Shown here one piece after another: positions 23,628 through 35,859 of a DNA stretch of 64,000 nt (the first letter of the stretch is position 1; each line of letters opens with the position of its first letter). Under the pieces are notes generated by a model. It ran no database searches. It worked only from the letters and a program-made list of their open reading frames with translations, and had not been told where the DNA came from. The position numbers and the translations under genes are program-made. The DNA lies in contig JABSSW010000004.1 in NCBI GenBank assembly GCA_018902385.1, forward strand, positions 496,001 to 560,000, read 5' to 3'. The DNA comes from Physcia stellaris (Eukaryota; Ascomycota; Lecanoromycetes; Caliciales; Physciaceae).

Positions 23628-24666
23628 AGATGGTAGTTCGCTTTTACTCTCTATGTAGATAAGGTGCCACAGAACGTGAAATAAACGCTTAAGCGATTAC
23701 CAAACGCAAACCTTTGATGTGCCGAAGCCGATGGTTCATTCACACCCTCCTTATTCGGAGGTTAACCCAAAGGAAAATCAATCCGAAATCATTGCAAAAC
23801 TCAAATGTCAATGAAAGAGGTCCTCGCTAGCATGATGCGGCTGTGATACCTAGGGATCGCAGACAATTTCCATCCTAAAGACTATCAATGTAGGCAAGGC
23901 GCGTCCGTATCTTTGAGAAAGAGCACAAAAACGGAAATTGAATGAGTCTCGTCTTTTCTCATGATCTTGTCTGAAAACGGGTGGTCTTCTGCCTGACGGG
24001 CCGTGTGCTTAGGAGAGATTGCAAGGTTATGAACCTGCCCAAAGCATACGACGCAAGGCTGTCAGAAAACTTAAGCTAGGTCCATCACACTTCTTGAAGG
24101 AAAGATTCACGTTATGGAACACGTATCAGTGGAAAGCTATGAGAATTGATTTCTCTTCTGTTAATACTATGAGAGTACACCGCCCACGATACCCTTGAAA
24201 TTTGATCTTCTCCAAGTTCACTCCGAATTGAAACCATCCTCTCAATTGCTTGACAGAGTAAATAGGACGAGCAGAAACTAAACGCGAAAACGAAACCTGT
24301 CATCGTTGAAGAGATGGCGATCTACCTTCGGAAGTAACCATTACTCGAATGCTGTCGAACCTGTCGTGCCCTTCACATAGGCGAAGTAAGCATCAACGAC
24401 AAGCCTGCAAGTCAATGCCACGATAATTAGGAGGGAAAGACTAAGCAAGGCGATTCCAAAGGTCTGGTTGCAATGTAAACTTGTACCATTGCTTTGCACT
24501 ACCTCCAGCATCCGCCCTGGCCATAGCTATGCTACATTTCACGCAATCTTGTTTTTGATCCGGGCATTGGCCCAGCGACGTCACTCCACACCTGCTCCAA
24601 TCTGACTTCTTTCCCGTATTTCGAGGCTGTCATAATTGTTTCTTGCGCTGTCTTCTTCTCAATAGC
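23628..24666. other. convergent 3' region
   Basis: No gene seen between the basic-protein gene and the secreted cysteine-rich gene. Open frames are short and lack support. Confidence 0.55.
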
Positions 24667-25453
24667 TCAGGGGATTGGAGGTCCAAAGCCCGGGCACAGG
24701 CGACAAGTTGAGTAAAGAGTAGTGTCATCAAAGTCGGAGCAGAAGTCGAATGGGACCTGAGCTGCCGCACAAATGTATTTGCAGCATGGGTCAGGGATTT
24801 GGGGACCTGGAAAATGTGCAATCAACCATCTCTGTTTTGCAGTGGTAAAGAAGAGAAGAAGAGCAGGAGGTCACTCTCGATTATCGTGAAGGTATCATCA
24901 AGACGACAACAGATACAGGGGTAGACAAATTGCCGGACCGGTACTTACAGGCGCGGCCGGTGTTTGCACCTAGAGGCGGGCAGGTACTAGTCGGCGTAGT
25001 AGTCGGCGTAGGAGTGGGTGTAGGAGTTGTGGTGGTCAGACAAGAGCTGATTGACTCATCGAGTCAGCAAAATGCTTTCTGTTACAGAACTCTCGAGCAC
25101 ATCAAACGTTCTATAACAAGTGGACTCGCTGGATAGGCTCCCTGAGTGCCAGAAAGCAGGTTTTGGAAAGGATTAGAATGAATGAACAGACCAGGCGCTC
25201 GAAATTCTGGTCGATCCGCAGGTCGCTATTGGGCTAGGCGCCTGCTTCGTACTTTTTGGTCTCAGTGTCAGTTCCGAAAGCATAGAATGAGATTCGGGTC
25301 ATACGATGTAGCCAGATATTGATTACAGAAAGCTGCATCGGTTCTACTCTCATACTGTAGGAGGGCTCTGAAACAATTGTCACGATTGCAGCTCCTCGCA
25401 GAGACGGAGCTCGCAAACAGGATAAGAGCTATCAAGCCAGGATTGAGACGCAT
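24667..25453 (-). CDS. small secreted cysteine-rich protein with Thr-Pro linker
   Basis: Exons 25453-25305, 25260-25192, 25046-24949 and 24806-24667 (minus strand) join to 151 aa; no single frame shows the whole gene. Seen: a clear signal peptide (MRLNPGLIALILFASSVSA), then a first Cys domain with CNRDNCFRALLQ, AAFCNQYL, IATCGSTRISSACSC; a TTTTPTPTPTPTTTPTST linker; and a second Cys domain with CPPLGANTGRACPQ, DPCCKYICAAA, FDFCSDFDD and STCRLCPGFG. There are 14 cysteines after the signal peptide, an even number that suits seven disulfides. The N-terminal domain pattern recurs in secreted proteins of filamentous ascomycetes. Intron 1 uses a less usual GAG acceptor (at 25263-25261), forced by phase; intron 2 has donor GTCTGT. 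Role unknown; effector-like or cell-wall-associated are both possible. It faces the DUF1295 gene head to head. Confidence 0.75.
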
Positions 25454-25874
25454 CGTTGAACTCCTGTTACCAGATGAAGGATGTCTACGTATGACTCTGG
25501 GCGGATTTCATGGGATTTATATCAGCTTGACAGCCATCGGGGCCAGGCCGTTCGCCATATCGACCTGCTTCCAGCCTAGTCGATACAATCATACCATTTT
25601 CAATATCGAGTTTATGGAATGGCCTGAGAACCGTATTGGCGTATGCTGCACGGTTTAAATTGCAGAAATCGTCCGAAAGGATGCAGTTGACGTTGCGACT
25701 GTGTGGGGGAGAACCCGCCAAGCCTTTTCTAGGCAGAATAAGCGAGCGGCTCGCCTCATGCCACCAATCGGATACTTCAGGGTCTTTTGGCATATCCATG
25801 ACGCGTTCTACGAAAACAACGACAACCGAAGGTAAACACCACCGAGTCTGATTACTCGTCAAAGCTCAACAGAT
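25454..25874. promoter_or_regulatory. shared upstream region of the secreted protein and DUF1295 genes
   Basis: A 421-bp divergent intergenic region. Overlapping open frames on both strands look like chance; no motif recognised. Confidence 0.5.
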
Positions 25875-27079
25875 ATGGCTTTACCAGTGGTCAAGTCATT
25901 GATTGACTGTGCTGATTTCCAAAAGACAGTAGCGCCTTACATCCCACAATTCTATGACATCTTCCAACAGATTTTCCAATCCATCTCCAACCCCCAGGCT
26001 CTAAAGGTACTCTATGTATCAACTAATCCTCTGATCACAGCCTTCTCGGTGTCCTTGATCATATCTCCTGTATTTCTAGTCGTATCAGAAATCAATAGGA
26101 ATTACTCTCAAGTAGATCGATTTTGGAGTCTGTTGCCGACCTTCTACAATGCCCATTTCGTTCTCTATGCGCATTTATTAGGCCTTCCAACGGCCCGTCT
26201 TGATGCTGTGTTAGCAATCAGTCTTCTTTGGAGTGTATGTACTCATTCAAATCCCATTGAACGACTCTGCTAACTGAGGGAGACCCGCCTAACATTCAAT
26301 TACTGGCGCAGAGGCGGTTACAGCATTGGCTCTGAGGACTACCGCTGGCAAATCCTAAGAGAACACGTCAATGCACCACTTTTCTTCATCCTCAATGTCG
26401 TCTTCATCAGCCTCATTCAAAACGTAAGAGAGCTAATCCGTACGGCGGAAACGCAATCTGATGGCGCTAAACTGCACAGGTCTTGCTCTTCTCCATCTCA
26501 ATGCCTACATACGTAATGCTCTTAGCGGCCAGGAGGTCGGAAAACCAACTAGATGTTGGTGACATAGGTTTCTCTGCTGGGATGCTAGCCTTTATAGCCA
26601 TTTCATTCGTTGCCGATCAGCAACAGTGGAGTAAGTATTATGACCGCATCCTAGAAAACCTCATTCGCTAATAATTGCCCAAAGACTTCCAGAACGCAAA
26701 GCAGAAGTATCAGAAAACGGCCAAGGCTCCCGCTCAATATCACCAAGAAGACCTTGACCGAGGCTTCAACGTTGTGGGCCTTTGGTCCTGGAGCCGTCAT
26801 CCCAATCTCGCAGCGGAGCAGTCGGTCTGGGTCACTCTGTACGCATGGTCTTGCTATGTCACCGGAACGTACTATAACTGGGCCGGTGTCGGCACAATTA
26901 GCTACCTATGTCTTTTTCAAGCTTCGAACATGTTTACTGAGTCGATCTCTGGCAAGAAATATCCTGAGTATTCGGAATATCAGAAGCGTGTTGGCAAGTT
27001 CTATCCAAAGCTGTTCTCCGACTTACCTGGCGACTTCAGTGATAAGTATAACAAGAAAATAGAGCAAAAGAGTCAATAA
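25875..27079 (+). CDS. DUF1295 membrane protein (steroid reductase-like)
   Basis: Exons 25875-26234, 26283-26423, 26480-26630 and 26685-27079 join to 348 aa. The DUF1295 family belongs to the isoprenylcysteine methyltransferase / steroid 5-alpha-reductase-like membrane superfamily; the substrate here is unknown. Seen: hydrophobic segments at about residues 47-66 and 95-120, NYWRRGGYSIGSEDYRW, more hydrophobic stretches (FFILNVVFISLIQNVLLF), and the family signature GLWSWSRHPNLAAEQSVW followed by NMFTESISGKKYPEYSEYQK near the C-terminus. Intron 1 needs a GAG acceptor (26280-26282) to keep phase, giving LLWS|TRLTFNYW; the branch-like CTAAC sits only a few bases upstream. Other introns are canonical. 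Confidence 0.85.
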
Positions 27080-28431
27080 ATAGAATATTGATAGGATCAC
27101 TAGGATATGTATTGATAAGACGGTTTCCAAATAGCTCCACTTTACCGCCTGTAATTCCTCCTGGTAGCAGAAAATAATCAGATGGGCTTTTTATAGAACA
27201 CAATCTATAAAAAAATATCCATTAAATTCGCTTGACGCGGGTGATCGACCGGGAAGAATTCTGGCCAATCCTGCGTCCGTATTTCTTAAAGTCGATAAAT
27301 TCAATCAATACTTAATTCACGTTCTCAATGCGGTAGATCACCAAACCCTTTTCGCTCAATCATCAAAACTCATTTTGGGTGCGAGAGTTCGTACAGTTGT
27401 TTCGCATCTTGCACATCAGCCAGCAACCACATATGATTTTCACTTATCTAGTCGAAATTGTAAAGCAGAAAGAGCGCAATCCAACGCTGCAAAAATAACG
27501 AAAATCGGTTCATTATCGCAGTAGTTCTGTGACTTGGAAGATTATGTTACAGCCAAATCTGTGCTCGCTTCGCAGTGTTCCGCCCCTGAAGGCCCAATTC
27601 TCAGCAATGCCTGCAGTGTTTCAATACGGTTTCGATCATAACTCAATGCGACAACGATGGATTTTCGATATTGTTGATTATTTGGATAGTGCTCATTCTG
27701 TGCTTCAAAACGAGCCTTCGATTGTATGTTTTACTTATTGGGTGCAAATGCTATTAAGATGCGAAATCGATGGGATCGCAAACCGAGTGCGAGATCATTC
27801 CGCAATCTTATCAGATCTGGCCCTAACCCTAAGAATTCTCGACAAAGTTTTTTTTAAAAAAACTTCCGGGCCTACTTGTAATAAATATAAGATATCTGAC
27901 CCAATATGGTATCTCGATTGCTACTATTTCCAGATCCACGAAACAACTGTGGAGCATGCCATCAATCCCAGTTAGCATTTCCGAAAAGACCTATGCTTTC
28001 TGCTCACCGGGATAATCGTGAGTCCGCCGCTCCGGATACAAGTAGTCCTTATTACTTGTACCCGAAGCGATACGAAGCGGGGGACTCGTGATTAGTAGGA
28101 GTATTACAGACGAGAGGCGAAAGCTACTATCGTAGGGGAATTTGCGTTCTGTAACCCTACAGTAATCACGTGTAGTGGGTCCTTGGGTCAGGGTTCTCAC
28201 GGCGAAGCAGAAATGAGCTAAGCAGGTATGTTACTAAGCAAAGTATTGAGGCGGCTCAATATTCGACCTCGTCACACAGCACGCCTTCTTAACAACATTC
28301 AAGTCGCCACCGCTACTGACTATCTATATTACTGATGAAGGCCATACAGGTACTTTGCTTGCCCCACTTCGAAGGGTCAAGGTAGAAGCTCCTCGATTGC
28401 AAGCTGCTCAGAATACCCTTCGACTCCTAAT
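27080..28431. other. intergenic region with a foldback and AT-rich patches
   Basis: A 1.35-kb stretch with no supported gene. A 148-codon plus-strand frame (27529-27975) lacks motifs and splice support. Two telomere-like CCCTAA units occur at 27821-27832, a T8A7 palindrome at about 27848-27866 and an imperfect foldback at about 28011-28096. Confidence 0.55.
28011..28096. repeat. imperfect inverted repeat (foldback)
   Basis: The inner arms around CCGGATACAAGTA and TACTTGTACCCG, plus outer arms TAATCGTGAGTCC and GGGACTCGTGATTA, pair across a loop of about 8 bases. The arm mismatches I can see are transitions (C/T or G/A type). It could be a tiny MITE-like relic or an RNA hairpin; no target-site duplication is evident. 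Confidence 0.5.
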
Positions 28432-31177
28432 ATGACCACACTCCTTCGACGATCCGGCAATCTCACCAGGTTATCAAGGATAAGTCTAGACAGCAAGCCC
28501 TGTTCGCAATACTCACCTTCATTCCGCATTACTCCGTTCCATGTCTCCCGCCTTACAAAGTCAAGATCGCGACCATACGCCACCGGTAATTCTCAAGATC
28601 CAAAAAATTCGCAAGATGAGCAGAGTGATGCGGTGAAATCTGCAAAAGATGGTTCAGCAACACAAGCCAGAGCGAAACCAGGGAAGCCTGCGCCTGGCTT
28701 CGAGCAGCTCTACAGCCATGCAAGCCCTATGTCATCGCCCAGTCCGGGGCAAGGGAATGGAAAGCCCTCTACGCCTCCTCCCTTCAAATCTAGCCCCGAG
28801 GAGCAGAAAGAATTGGATGAGCTATACAACTTAATGAAGCGGGGTCTGCCTTCAAAGCAGCAAAAACTGGCTCGTCAAGCGTTTGAGGATATGAAGAGGT
28901 ATGGTGTTCCTACCGAGGTGAAAGAGATCATGGAGATACAGAAGAAAGGAGTTCTCGATCTGGCGACAGTCGCACGTCTGGTCAGAATAACCACCAAGTT
29001 CCTCCGACAAGTAGCGGAGCAGCAAGCAGAGAAAGAGGAGAAAGAATCATCAAAAGAGTCGCCAGAGTTCAAGACGAAAGAGACCAAGAAAAAGAAAAAG
29101 GAGAAACAAAGCGCGGAAGGACCTGTCAGTTTCAATATTAACGGGAGCGAGGTTAAGTTGGATACAGGGACATTCATACTCTCTGCATTCGTGGCATATC
29201 TTCTTTATCGATTAGTCGTTCCATCGGAGAATAGTAAAGAAATCACGTGGCAGGAGTTTCGGACAACGTTCTTCGACAAGGGTCTAGTTGAGAAATTGAC
29301 TGTCAGCAATCGGAGTCGTGTCACAGTAGACTTGCATAGGGAATCTACCGCCCGCATGTATCCTGAAAGCCCGGCGCAACACAGCAATTTCCATTACTAC
29401 TTCAGCATAGGTTCTGTCGAGGCATTTGAGCGCAAATTGGACGACGCACAGAGCGAATTGGGTATTCCTAGCCAGGAAAGAATACCTGTCGCCTACCAAG
29501 AACAAATATCATGGGTAAACACTTTACTCGGATTTACACCTACGCTTTTACTCCTTGGATCACTTCTCTGGATATCTCGACGAGCGGCGAGTGGAGGAGG
29601 TGGTCAAAGTGGTATCTTCGGAATTGGCAAAAGTCGGGCTAAGAGATTCAATCACGAGACCGACGTACAAACGAAGTTCAAAGATGTCGCTGGCATGGAT
29701 GAAGCTAAGCAAGAAATTATGGAATTCGTCAGCTTCCTTAAAGAGCCTGGGCAGTACCAGAGGCTGGGGGCCAAAATACCGCGTGGTGCCATTCTATCAG
29801 GACCACCTGGTACTGGTAAGACATTGTTAGCAAAGGCGACGGCAGGAGAGTCCGGTGTACCCTTCTTCAGTGTCAGCGGCTCTGAATTTGTGGAGATGTT
29901 TGTGGGCGTTGGACCATCAAGAGTGAGGGATCTATTTGCCAATGCCAGAAAGAACACGCCATGTATTATTTTCATCGATGAAATTGACGCAATAGGTAAG
30001 TCTAGAGGAAAGGGCAATTTTGGAGGAGGCAACGATGAGAGGGAAAGTACCCTTAACCAAATTCTGACCGAGATGGATGGATTCAATACATCAGAGCAAG
30101 TCGTCGTTTTAGCTGGCACCAACAGGGCAGACGTCCTTGATAAAGCGCTCCTTCGTCCTGGTCGATTTGATAGACACATATCAGTCGACGCGCCAACTAT
30201 CGCTGGTCGGAAGCAAATTTTCCTGGTCCACCTGAAGAAAATCGTCACAGATGAAAACATGGATTACCTTACTGGCCGCCTGGCGGCTCTCACCCCGGGC
30301 TTCTCCGGCGCCGATATTGCCAACTGCGTTAACGAGGCCGCTCTCATTGGTACGCCCCATTATTCCTTTCACGCTTCTTGTACTGACACATCTTCTAGCG
30401 GCTCGCACATCCGCCGATAAAGTAGCAATGAAGCACTTCGAATCTGCCATCGAGCGTGTCATTGGCGGCCTCGAGAAGAAATCCCTTGTCCTAAACCCCA
30501 AGGAAAAACGCACCGTCGCCTACCACGAAGCCGGCCACGCCATTTGCGGCTGGTTCCTCCAATACGCCGACCCCCTCCTCAAAGTCTCCATCATCCCGCG
30601 CGGACAAGGCGCACTCGGCTACGCTCAATACCTCCCGCAAGGCGACACCTATCTCATGAACGTGAAACAGCTCATGGACCGCATGGCCATGACCCTCGGC
30701 GGCCGCGTCTCGGAAGAGCTAAACTTCGAGACCGTGACTTCCGGTGCAAGCGATGACTTCAACAAAGTCACGCGCATGGCGACGGCGATGGTCACGAAAT
30801 GGGGCATGTCCTCCAAGATCGGATACCTGTACTTTGAAGAAGAAGAGCAGAAGCTGCACAAGCCCTTCTCGGAGGAGACGGCGCGGAACATCGATCACGA
30901 GGTGAGGAGGATCGTCGACGAGGCGTACAAGCAGTGTCGAGACCTGTTGACGGAGAAGAAAAAGGAGGTCGCGCTGGTGGCGGAGGAATTGTTGAGTAAG
31001 GAGGTGCTGGGAAGGGAGGATATGATTCGCTTGCTAGGGAAGAGGCCGTGGGAGGACAACAAGGAGTTTAGCCAGTACTTCGATAAGGACACTAAGGACA
31101 CGCCGCCCCCGCCGCCGGGAGAGACCCTTGGTGGACCGCAAGGAGGCGATGTCCCTGTGCCTGGGCCGGCGATGTAA
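28432..31177 (+). CDS. mitochondrial m-AAA protease subunit (Afg3/Yta12 type)
   Basis: Exons 28432-30349 and 30399-31177 join to 898 aa. Inner-membrane FtsH-family protease facing the matrix; degrades misfolded inner-membrane proteins and processes some imported ones. Seen: an Arg/Ser-rich presequence (first about 50 residues), a charged linker, two membrane segments ([18 protein letters not shown] and [18 protein letters not shown]) with an intermembrane domain between them, Walker A GPPGTGKT, pore loop EMFVGVG, Walker [19 protein letters not shown], second-region [12 protein letters not shown], and the zinc-protease motif HEAGH followed by [16 protein letters not shown]. The C-terminus is Pro/Gly-rich. 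The single intron (30350-30398) splits the AAA small domain at NEAALI|AARTSA. The spacer between Walker B and NDERE (GNFGGG) looks more like Yta12 than Afg3, but I do not assign one. Confidence 0.93.
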
Positions 31178-32055
31178 GGGAAGTTTGTCGCCGAGGGGGA
31201 CGGGCATTTATCAGTGTGGGGATGAAGAACGGGGGACAAGAGCCAACATGTGATCATTCTGCTGTCATCGTCTGTTGGCTCTGAAGGCGCTGGAAGCGAG
31301 ATCTCGTTTATTGCATAAGGTCTCTTCATAGCAGACTTGGAGTACAGTATCTACTATTTAGTGCGCCGAAGCGTAGGGGTACATAGTCGTTTACCAAATC
31401 ATCTCTTGTCTAAGCAAGCTGAGACTTCTGTGATTTTCCTGACGGAGGTGAATTATATACTACAGTATGTTAAATTGATGCGATGGACACATGAGATTAG
31501 GCACCAAGTCGGAATCCTTGCCTGATTCGCAAGGGCATCGTTCGCTGCCGTGTTTCGACTTTTTACCTTGTTCAATGCTGATCGTGACGATGGATAGCAA
31601 GGGTTAGAGTCAATACTTTTTCGCAAGAGGGCTTGAATCGAAGATAGGAGCAATCGATCTACGAGCTGGAGAGCAACAACAGAAAGGACATTATGATGAA
31701 TATTATCCAGGAGTCAACTCGTGTGACCCGACAGCACCACGCGCCTTACGACGAGGAGCATGTAAGATCTCCCCACATCAATTACTGTACAGATGGTACA
31801 CGTTGCCCCGTATTTCTTCCAGCTTTCCCCATGTGTACTGCCCTTGCCCGCCGATGTGTCGTGTCTATCGTAAAGGCATACAAACCCATAACCTCATCAA
31901 GCGCACCTCATGATAAACCCTTATGTAAATCTCCCGAAAACAACTTACAGTGGCGGCTAGCTCAACATCGAGAACATCAGGTTCATTATCCGGAAAATTC
32001 AACGTCCCGCTGTATCCTTAATACACAGTTCTCGAGTGGCCGCGATCAAAGCCAC
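31178..32055. other. convergent 3' region
   Basis: Lies between the m-AAA protease stop and the end of the second Zn2Cys6 regulator. No gene supported; the 220-codon plus-strand frame starting at 31693 runs antisense into the regulator's 3' exon. Confidence 0.55.
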
Positions 32056-35000
32056 TCATATCTGACCTCCGCTCGTCTGCCCCTGCTGCTGTTGTTGCTG
32101 CTGGCCGCTTCCGTCATACGAAGAGAACCCCATGTTCGTCATATCGGCCCAATCCCACTCCAGGGTCATAGGCATTTGCCACAGATCTTGCGGCACAAAC
32201 GGTTGCTGAAAGCTATCGGAGTTGAAGGGGGATCCAGAAAGGCCGTCAAATTGTGGCTGCTGCATATCATCGGTACCCTGGAAGTTCGGTGTCATCCCAG
32301 AGGAGCCGTTCAGCATATTCGCGAATTCGCTTCCCGACGGTGTCGAGAAATCTAGAGGAAGAGAAGAAAGGTCGCCATTGATTGGCACTGGGGAAGGAGA
32401 AAAGCTGTTGAGGGAGGGGTTGAACGGCTGATTGCTAAGGTTGTTACCATTGAAGTTAGGGGTGAAGGCTTTCGCGGGAGTTGATACGTTGGCCTGAGAT
32501 GGTGTTTGCGTAGCCGCACGTTTCTGTGGTATCTGGGCTTGCACAAATCGAGGAGTAGCATTGGGGGTTTCGGATACGGAGCCTTTGTTGGCTCTCCGCT
32601 TGTTTCGAGACTTTGAGTCCCTCTCGCTCTTTTCGAGAACCACTCTAGCGATTCGCTCGAACTCTGCGCAGACTCCGAGCATCCGTCTGACGCCGCCCTG
32701 CTCCTCCGTGACGCTGAGGAAAGACAGAAAATCGACGACTTGGCGCATCAGCTTGACGTCAGATCGGGCTCGAGCATCATGTGGGTTTTGAAGTATGTTT
32801 GCAAAGAGTGTGACAAGAGATGACACGGGAAAGTAAAGGATGAGCCTGGTCTGGTCAGCAAGACTCCACGAACATCCAAGCTGAGAATTTACCAAACACA
32901 GGAGAAATCTCCTTGAGGGATATATTTGACAAGGTTGATTGATGCCCTTGCAGCCGTCACGCACAAGGCCGCAGATGAGAAAACTCGAGGGTTTAGCGGC
33001 CTTGCATTGAGGCCTGAAATAGCATAATTCGAAAGTCGATTTGACCAGTATCCATGATGGACTGACATTCGATGTATTGTTGTGAGACAATTATAGTAAG
33101 CAAAGTGGAGTACAACAATGTGAAGTATTAGTGGCGTATGGGACGCTTTGATCTCATGTTCTGGTCGGAAATCTACGGGTATCGAGTCTTTCCAATCTTC
33201 AAGCTCCTTGTCAAGCTCTCCAATGGTATTCAGCAGAGCACCATCGGATTGTTTGGAGGCCTTTGTCGAGTAAAGCTGTTTGTACACTCTGCTTTCAATG
33301 ATGGCAAAGGTGCACATGAGAAGGAACAGGTTGGCTTTACCTTTCCCATCAGCAAGAGGAATGTTACCAATGTTGTCACTTGGGTCTTCAGTGGGCAACT
33401 CAACGCTCATATCATCGTCGTCTTGTGCCGGAGGTCGTCCAGACCTGAGGCAGATGCTGTTGGTGTCAGTAACGGGTTGCTCGCAATGTTAGACCACGTA
33501 CTCCTTGTCTAAGATGTATGCGATCCAAAACACCCTTTTTCTCTGTTCGAGCTCTACTGGATTAAGATTGAACCCTGTTCCCCTTTTGTGAAGGCCTATG
33601 CTGTGCGAGAGTCGCAGTGCAGCCGACACTAGGAAGAAAGACGGCTGTGGATTTGGTGTTCCAAGCAAGAACATGGCCTGCTCACTTTGATCAGCACTGG
33701 TCGCTTATCCACGAAACAATGAGGCTGATCTACCATTCCAAGCAGCGCCTGCACACTAAGGAGGTCTGTATTGCGCATGGTCAGCTCCGTTAGGACACCC
33801 ATAGCATTCTTGAGATACGCCCAAGCTTTGTTATCCTCTTCTTGAGGGACAAGCCGGCTCATGACCCGTAATCTGTGAGCAATTGCCAACGCAACATTAA
33901 GACTTGCCCACCAACCGGAGCCTTCGTAAGGATCTTTGGTGTAATGCTTGTTCACGAGATGCATAAAAGTTGGTTCGTGGAAGAGCGGGAACATGCAATT
34001 AAAGTTTTCAAAATAATCCTTCAAAAGTGATAGCGCTTCATCTCGAGGTGGTAGCTGCTTGTAAGTGCGGCGGGCAAACATGTCGCTGAAAATCTCCGGC
34101 TTCCAGTAGACCCATTTATTGTCATCTACGGCTGCTGAAGAGATCATCTCTTGAAATGAACTATCTCCTGTCTTTTCATTGACCCATTGTATGCCTTTGG
34201 GCGAGAAAATCGAGAATCCGGACGAGGAGCCTGAAAGCCGTCAGCTGCTGACTCTAAAGATATGCCACTATAAGCCAAACCAATGTATCTTGTTTCGCCG
34301 CAATTGTTCGTCACCAAGGAACACATCATATCCGATAGCGCTTCCACCTCTTCCTCGCCGTCTTTGCCGCTTTCCTTGTTTGCATCCTTGGCAGGCTCCG
34401 GCGAGATCACAGCACTCTTGGGTGTGGAAGAGTTTCCTGATTTTGGTGTGGCCTGGTGAGATTCGGACGAAGGCGGGGCAGGAGTAAGAGTGTTTGAAGA
34501 CTCATGTGGTGACTTCGAAGATGTAGCTGGACTGCTATTCCTATTTGTCTGGTCTGCCAGCCTCTTCTCCAACGTCCCCAAATCTGTTCTGTCTCCATCT
34601 TCTTCGTTCAAAAGTCCAGAGAGTTTGAGTAAGGACTCCATCCGCCCAAGACGATTCTCGAGACCCTCGATATATTTTGCACTAGCTACTTATAAGCTTG
34701 TCATCTATCCACACGATTTCCTGGTCGCCTACCCTTTAGGCTGAGCTCGTTTTTTCTCGACTTGCGTAAAAATGCATTCAGTCTTGTAATTCTCACAGTG
34801 CGAGCACTTTGGCATCTTTGCGTCGCACTTGATCTTCTTCTTTCGACACATGTCACAAGCCTGCGTCAGTCCAGGTCAGTCCATGCGCGCTGAGAAGAGG
34901 AATGGAATCTTTACTCTCGCGATCCTCCTTCGTTTCGCATCATTCCCCTCATCAAGACTGCCTCGATGCTCATCGCTATCTCCAAAAATTGCATCTGCAG

Positions 35001-35124
35001 GGAAATGTTCCAACATTGGAGAGGTATCTTGCTCGCTTGAGCCGAAATACTGATGCGGAGGAGGATTGGTAATGGGAGGTATACTGAACGAGATATTGTT
35101 CTCTTGGTGGTTGAAGGACTCCAT
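32056..35124 (-). CDS. Zn2Cys6 transcription factor with fungal-specific regulatory domain
   Basis: Exons 35124-34915, 34860-34733, 34681-34281, 34230-33734, 33677-33502, 33456-32893 and 32845-32056 (minus strand) join to 921 aa. Seen: zinc cluster C72-x2-C75-x6-C82-x6-C89-x2-C92-x6-C99 ([19 protein letters not shown]), followed by [20 protein letters not shown] and a coiled coil, a Ser/Pro/Thr linker, [19 protein letters not shown], then the fungal_trans domain with [37 protein letters not shown] and [18 protein letters not shown]. The C-terminal 250 residues are Asn/Gln/Pro/Ser-rich with a run of seven glutamines, as in activation domains. It is strongly conserved in sequence style across filamentous ascomycetes, but I do not know its target genes. 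Six introns of 46-56 nt all join in phase. Confidence 0.87.
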
Positions 35125-35859
35125 TTGTGGCTACACTGATCGAGTGAGGGAGCAACGCTCCAGGTACTGTATGGCTAAGTCTTGATATGACTGAAGGACC
35201 CGTTGCGGTGCTGCAGGGATGGGATGTTATGGGCGGAACCGTCCATCTGTGCAAAGGCTCTGATCGAAGTCAGTGATTGGTAGAAGATTGCGATTGAACG
35301 GGGTTGCTGTAAAAGCAGCCCTCCAGGTCAGTGATCTGCAAAGGAGTTTCCAAGTAGGCTCCAGCATTCGTTGTATAATAATATCAAGCGGCTAAAGTTG
35401 TATGTATGCCGTCACTCTCGGACATTTAGCCAATCAGCCCTGGGGTGCTTACATGGGGGCGTTTTTCGGGAATGGCCGAGGGTGCCTCGGGAAACAACAA
35501 ATCCAGTCCACCAGCGCATCATGTCTCAAGATCTTCCAATAGGAGCGAAGTAGTTCAGGCAATCGCTTTTATAAGTCTGGCTTCTCGAAACTACGAGTAC
35601 ATTTTCTCTGCGCATGTCAGTTTGAATTGGCAACGCTTGGCTTCTCGAAGCGAAACCATAATTGTCCTCTTCCAAAGCTACCTTAGCTTTCCGAGATTAA
35701 GATACTCTGTCATTGGAAAAGCACTCTCGAGTCACCTTGCGCCCATAATCCTGGGCCAAGACTTGCCATCTTTACGAGTCAATGCACGAGTCGGACCATA
35801 TTCAGACCCTTCGAACCTAGTAAGGAGACAATAATAGGTACTTTTGTATTTTCACACAG
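35125..35859. other. divergent intergenic region
   Basis: Upstream sequence shared by the Zn2Cys6 regulator and the alpha/beta hydrolase; no gene or recognised site. Confidence 0.55.

Noticed and set aside
27821-27832. Two telomere-like CCCTAA units
   Set aside because: Only two units; twelve matching bases are expected often enough by chance and no other telomeric or subtelomeric sign is near.
27529-27975. 148-codon plus-strand open frame in an AT-rich gap
   Set aside because: No motif, no splice signals, unusual composition; likely chance.
31693-32355. 220-codon plus-strand open frame
   Set aside because: It runs antisense into the 3' exon of the Zn2Cys6 regulator, whose reading frame and motifs are clear; no motif of its own.
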